Part shown: positions 4,945-7,169 of the stretch, one piece after another
Layout of the letters: every line of letters starts with the position of its first letter
Position numbering within the stretch: the first letter of the stretch is position 1
Origin: an uncultured Nitrospina sp.
Lineage (GTDB): Bacteria; Nitrospinota; Nitrospinia; Nitrospinales; VA-1
Length of the DNA stretch: 7,169 nt
Direction of reading: 5' to 3'
NCBI GenBank assembly: GCA_913044145.1
Contig: CAJWOD010000070.1
Span: forward strand, 1 to 7,169
Position numbers and translations under genes: made by a program
Notes under the pieces: model-generated
Seen by the model: the letters and a program-made list of their open reading frames with translations, nothing else
What the model was told of the DNA's origin: nothing
Databases searched by the model: none

Positions 4945-6231
4945 ATGAATATTTGCAAATTGATTTATCAGAAAAAGAGCTATATCTCGCCCTTTTCGAT
5001 TAGCGTCCTGATTTTAGGGCTATTGTTCATTCTCTTTATTTCTGCTTGCGGTGGTATTTCCAAACCTCATATTAAACGTAACCCGGTTACACATAATCCT
5101 TCAAGTCAAAGCTTTCGTGATGCTACCGGTCTTTTGCCAATTAAAGAACTTTCTATTGCACAGGCTAATTTTCTTCTGGCCAATAAAGATTCTTCGTCTG
5201 ATCTTGCGATATTAAATAAATCTAAATTGAAGCTTTATATTTTATTAAGTCAAGGGGAAAAAGGGTTCCTGAAGAAAATATCGGCAGGTCAGTGGACTAA
5301 AAATAATAAAGAAACAATAAATTTTTTTGCTACTGCAGATGTGAACAGTGATGGAGGAGACGACTTAATTTTAATCTTTGGTAACAGTGAAAACCCAAAG
5401 ACGAAAATTCTTTTTAATAACAAAAAAGGTTATTTTTATTCTAAAAAAGACGGAAGCTATTCACTTAGACCAGGAATAGAAAAAGTCATTCCTGTTGACC
5501 TCGATGGGGACGGTGATAGAGACCTATTTTATTTTGGAAATATTATAAAACCATCAACAAAAAAATATCATCAAACTATGGTGTTGATCAATAAAGGAGA
5601 TGGAAAATTTGAGAATTTAACTTCCCTATTAATGCCGGCGCTACCTGCTGGTATTCGAGATGCTTCGTTTGCTGATTATGACGGTGATGGAGTGGTAGAT
5701 ATATTTTTAGTCTATGAAAAAGGCCAAAACAGGCTTTTAATAAATAATGGCGTGGGAAAATTTTCTGATCGTACTTCCTCAAGTATACCTCGCCTTTTGG
5801 ATGATAGTAAGCACGCCGATTGGGCTGACTTTGATCAGGACGGAGATAACGATATCCTAGTTGTAAATCGATCGATACATAAAAAATATCGGAGATACTC
5901 TGGAGAAACCAATTATTTTTTGGAAAATAAGGGGGGAGGAAATTTTCGGAAGCGATCACATAAAATTCTACCTCGCTTGCCCTCTCAAAAAGTTTATCTG
6001 CTTGATGGTAATGGAAACAACCATCCTGATGCCTTGATCTTGACTGCGAAAGGGGTTTATTATTTGCAAGGATACGGGAAGTGGCAATTCTCCGATGAAA
6101 CTATTCGCCGTTTACCGCGTTTCAAAAAATTCGACCAAATGGTATTTGGTGATATTAACCAAGACAAATATCTTGACCTGTTCGGATGGTCTCGTCAGAC
6201 GGGTAGGTTATGGCTTAACCGTTTTGATTAA
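4945..6231 (+). CDS. FG-GAP/VCBS-repeat beta-propeller lipoprotein
   Basis: A 428-residue lipoprotein of unknown partner. The N terminus has basic residues, a hydrophobic stretch (19-33) and a lipobox FISAC with C35 as the lipidated cysteine. After a linker come Ca2+-loop repeats of the FG-GAP/VCBS type (DxDxDGxxD). Their first Asp is at 132, 185, 244, 295, 354 and 403, spaced 49-59 residues, and the last two are weakened (DGNGNNHPD, DINQDKYLD). A degenerate copy at about 73-112 would make seven blades. Repeats also share (N)GxGxF and an [IL]PxL turn 11-13 residues before the Asp loop. Such propellers usually sit on the cell surface or in the periplasm and bind proteins or glycans; no catalytic domain is seen. 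The ATG is the first possible start after an in-frame TAG at 4936. Its ribosome site is poor, but the signal peptide fits. It is followed 60 bp later by the TerB-like gene. Confidence 0.87.
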   Translation: MNICKLIYQKKSYISPFSISVLILGLLFILFISACGGISKPHIKRNPVTHNPSSQSFRDATGLLPIKELSIAQANFLLANKDSSSDLAILNKSKLKLYILLSQGEKGFLKKISAGQWTKNNKETINFFATADVNSDGGDDLILIFGNSENPKTKILFNNKKGYFYSKKDGSYSLRPGIEKVIPVDLDGDGDRDLFYFGNIIKPSTKKYHQTMVLINKGDGKFENLTSLLMPALPAGIRDASFADYDGDGVVDIFLVYEKGQNRLLINNGVGKFSDRTSSSIPRLLDDSKHADWADFDQDGDNDILVVNRSIHKKYRRYSGETNYFLENKGGGNFRKRSHKILPRLPSQKVYLLDGNGNNHPDALILTAKGVYYLQGYGKWQFSDETIRRLPRFKKFDQMVFGDINQDKYLDLFGWSRQTGRLWLNRFD

Positions 6232-6278
6232 ACACCTGCAAACGAAGTATTTAATTTCTAACTTGCTCAGCTCATCCA

Positions 6279-6284
6279 TTGGAG
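6279..6284 (+). promoter_or_regulatory. Ribosome binding site choosing the start of the TerB-like gene
   Basis: TTGGAG ends 7 nt before the ATG at 6292 but only 1 nt before the in-frame ATG at 6286. The spacing therefore favours 6292 (MSKFKK...) over 6286 (MYMSKFKK...). Confidence 0.5.
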
Positions 6285-6291
6285 AATGTAT

Positions 6292-7169
6292 ATGTCAAAA
6301 TTTAAAAAACTAACCTTTCTTAAGGTTTTGACAACTATAGCTTGGGCGGACGGCGAAGTGAGTCAGTCTGAACTTAATATTTTAAAATCCTTTTACAGGA
6401 AGTTTGACCTTTCCAAGGATGAATTGGATGAATTAAAACCTTATCTCTATGCGCCAATCCTAAAAAAGGAAAAGGACTTGTTATATCAGCAAATGATCGC
6501 AGAGCTTTCCACACCCGCCGAAAAAAAAGAGATCGTTGAAGCTTTGGAGAATATGGTGCAAGTTCATAAAAGAATGAAGGGAGATGAGCGAATTTTGGTA
6601 GATCAGTTTTCGGAATGGCTTAAAAGATCTTCTTTCACAAAAAGGTCTTTTGGACGGATTAAAAATTTGTTTCAGAAAACCATATTTGAACACGCTCGTG
6701 ATCCAAACCCAGATATGGAAAAATATTTTAAGAGACGTGTCCTAAAGAAGATTGAACTAAAAAGTTCACATTCAGGAGTTGTATCTAAACTTAGGGAGGA
6801 CAAACTGTATTTTATCTGTTTAGTGGGAACCCTGATGGCCTCTATTGCCCACGTTGATAATCGCTTGGATCCAGAAGAGAAGAAGGCTCTTAAAACTTGC
6901 CTTGCAGAACAATTTGAGCTTAAAGGAAAAGAGTTGGCCTTACTTTTTGAGATAGTCGAAGAACAGGGAAGAAAAGATTTTGATTTTCATGAGGTCCTTA
7001 CTGAAATTAACCGATTAACTTCTTACAACGATCGACTAAAATTTATGGAATGTCTTTTTGCAGTGGCTATCGCAGATGGCGACCTTGCACATGAAGAGAC
7101 TGAGGAAATTAGGCGAATCACAAAAGCTATGCGAATTCCTCATAATACATTTATTGAAGCCAAGGTGAG
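6292..7169 (+). CDS. Protein with two TerB-like domains (3' end outside window)
   Basis: The frame is open from the ATG at 6292 to the right edge: 292 complete codons and no stop. The predicted protein is all-helical, charged and without a signal peptide, so it is probably cytosolic. Residues 6-108 look like one TerB-type domain: FLKVLTTIAWADGEVSQSELN near the start, and ALENMVQVHKRMKGDERILVDQF (about 84-106) as a weakened second half. Residues about 172-292 repeat the pattern: FICLVGTLMASIAHVDNRLDPEEKKAL, then RLKFMECLFAVAIADGDLAHEETEEIRRI (269-297 region, near the edge). TerB folds are helical, bind metal through acidic residues such as those in ADGxxxxxE, and occur in tellurite-resistance and envelope-stress modules as well as in many unrelated proteins. 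No other ter genes are in view, so no tellurite role is claimed. The segment between the domains (109-171) is basic and Lys/Arg-rich. It follows the propeller lipoprotein by 60 bp, possibly in one transcript. Confidence 0.75.
   Translation, partial: MSKFKKLTFLKVLTTIAWADGEVSQSELNILKSFYRKFDLSKDELDELKPYLYAPILKKEKDLLYQQMIAELSTPAEKKEIVEALENMVQVHKRMKGDERILVDQFSEWLKRSSFTKRSFGRIKNLFQKTIFEHARDPNPDMEKYFKRRVLKKIELKSSHSGVVSKLREDKLYFICLVGTLMASIAHVDNRLDPEEKKALKTCLAEQFELKGKELALLFEIVEEQGRKDFDFHEVLTEINRLTSYNDRLKFMECLFAVAIADGDLAHEETEEIRRITKAMRIPHNTFIEAKV

Noticed and set aside
5588..5959. Minus-strand open frame of 123 codons inside the propeller gene
   Set aside because: It is antisense to the strongly repetitive VCBS coding frame, has no recognisable domain and no credible ribosome site; the + frame explains the sequence fully.
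6286..6291. Alternative ATG for the TerB-like gene two codons upstream
   Set aside because: It would leave only 1 nt between GGAG and the start; the ATG at 6292 has normal spacing.
6481..6693. Minus-strand open frame of 70 codons opposite the TerB-like gene
   Set aside because: The + strand frame through the same bases is open for 292 codons with a recognisable domain pattern.

Overview
The window looks like a piece of an AT-rich bacterial chromosome. Several proteins point to a Gram-negative-type cell: a predicted periplasmic protein with c-type haem motifs, a lipobox lipoprotein, and a prepilin peptidase next to a housekeeping recA-recX pair. The taxon cannot be fixed from the sequence. 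Low GC, a SUMF1 protein with haem motifs and an FG-GAP/VCBS lipoprotein would fit a marine Nitrospinota- or Desulfobacterota-like lineage, but that is only a guess. No phage genes, transposons, CRISPR array, tRNA or rRNA were seen.

Layout. (1) Bases 1-374, + strand: the C-terminal third of an aldo/keto reductase, cut by the window edge. (2) Bases 407-2761, - strand: a tightly packed group read in the order recA, recX, prepilin peptidase, converging on the aldo/keto reductase. (3) Bases 2762-2975: the 214-bp recA upstream region, with a sigma70-like promoter, a perfect DnaA-box 9-mer and three inverted repeats. (4) Bases 2976-3998, - strand: a secreted formylglycine-generating-enzyme-like (SUMF1) protein preceded by a short module with two haem-like Cys-His motifs. 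(5) From 4066 on, + strand: a LipM-type octanoyltransferase, an FG-GAP/VCBS beta-propeller lipoprotein (4945-6231), and a protein with two TerB-like domains that runs off the right edge (6292 onward).

How the genes fit together. RecA and RecX form the classic recombinase and modulator pair and are probably co-transcribed. The prepilin peptidase behind them looks like an operon passenger for type IV pili or type II secretion. The LipM-like enzyme would load octanoate for lipoate synthesis. The SUMF1 protein and the propeller lipoprotein are envelope proteins of unknown role. No single coherent new system is visible. The points most worth a second look are the DnaA box and palindrome inside the recA promoter, the haem-motif/SUMF1 fusion with its displaced CX4C pair, and the tandem TerB protein.
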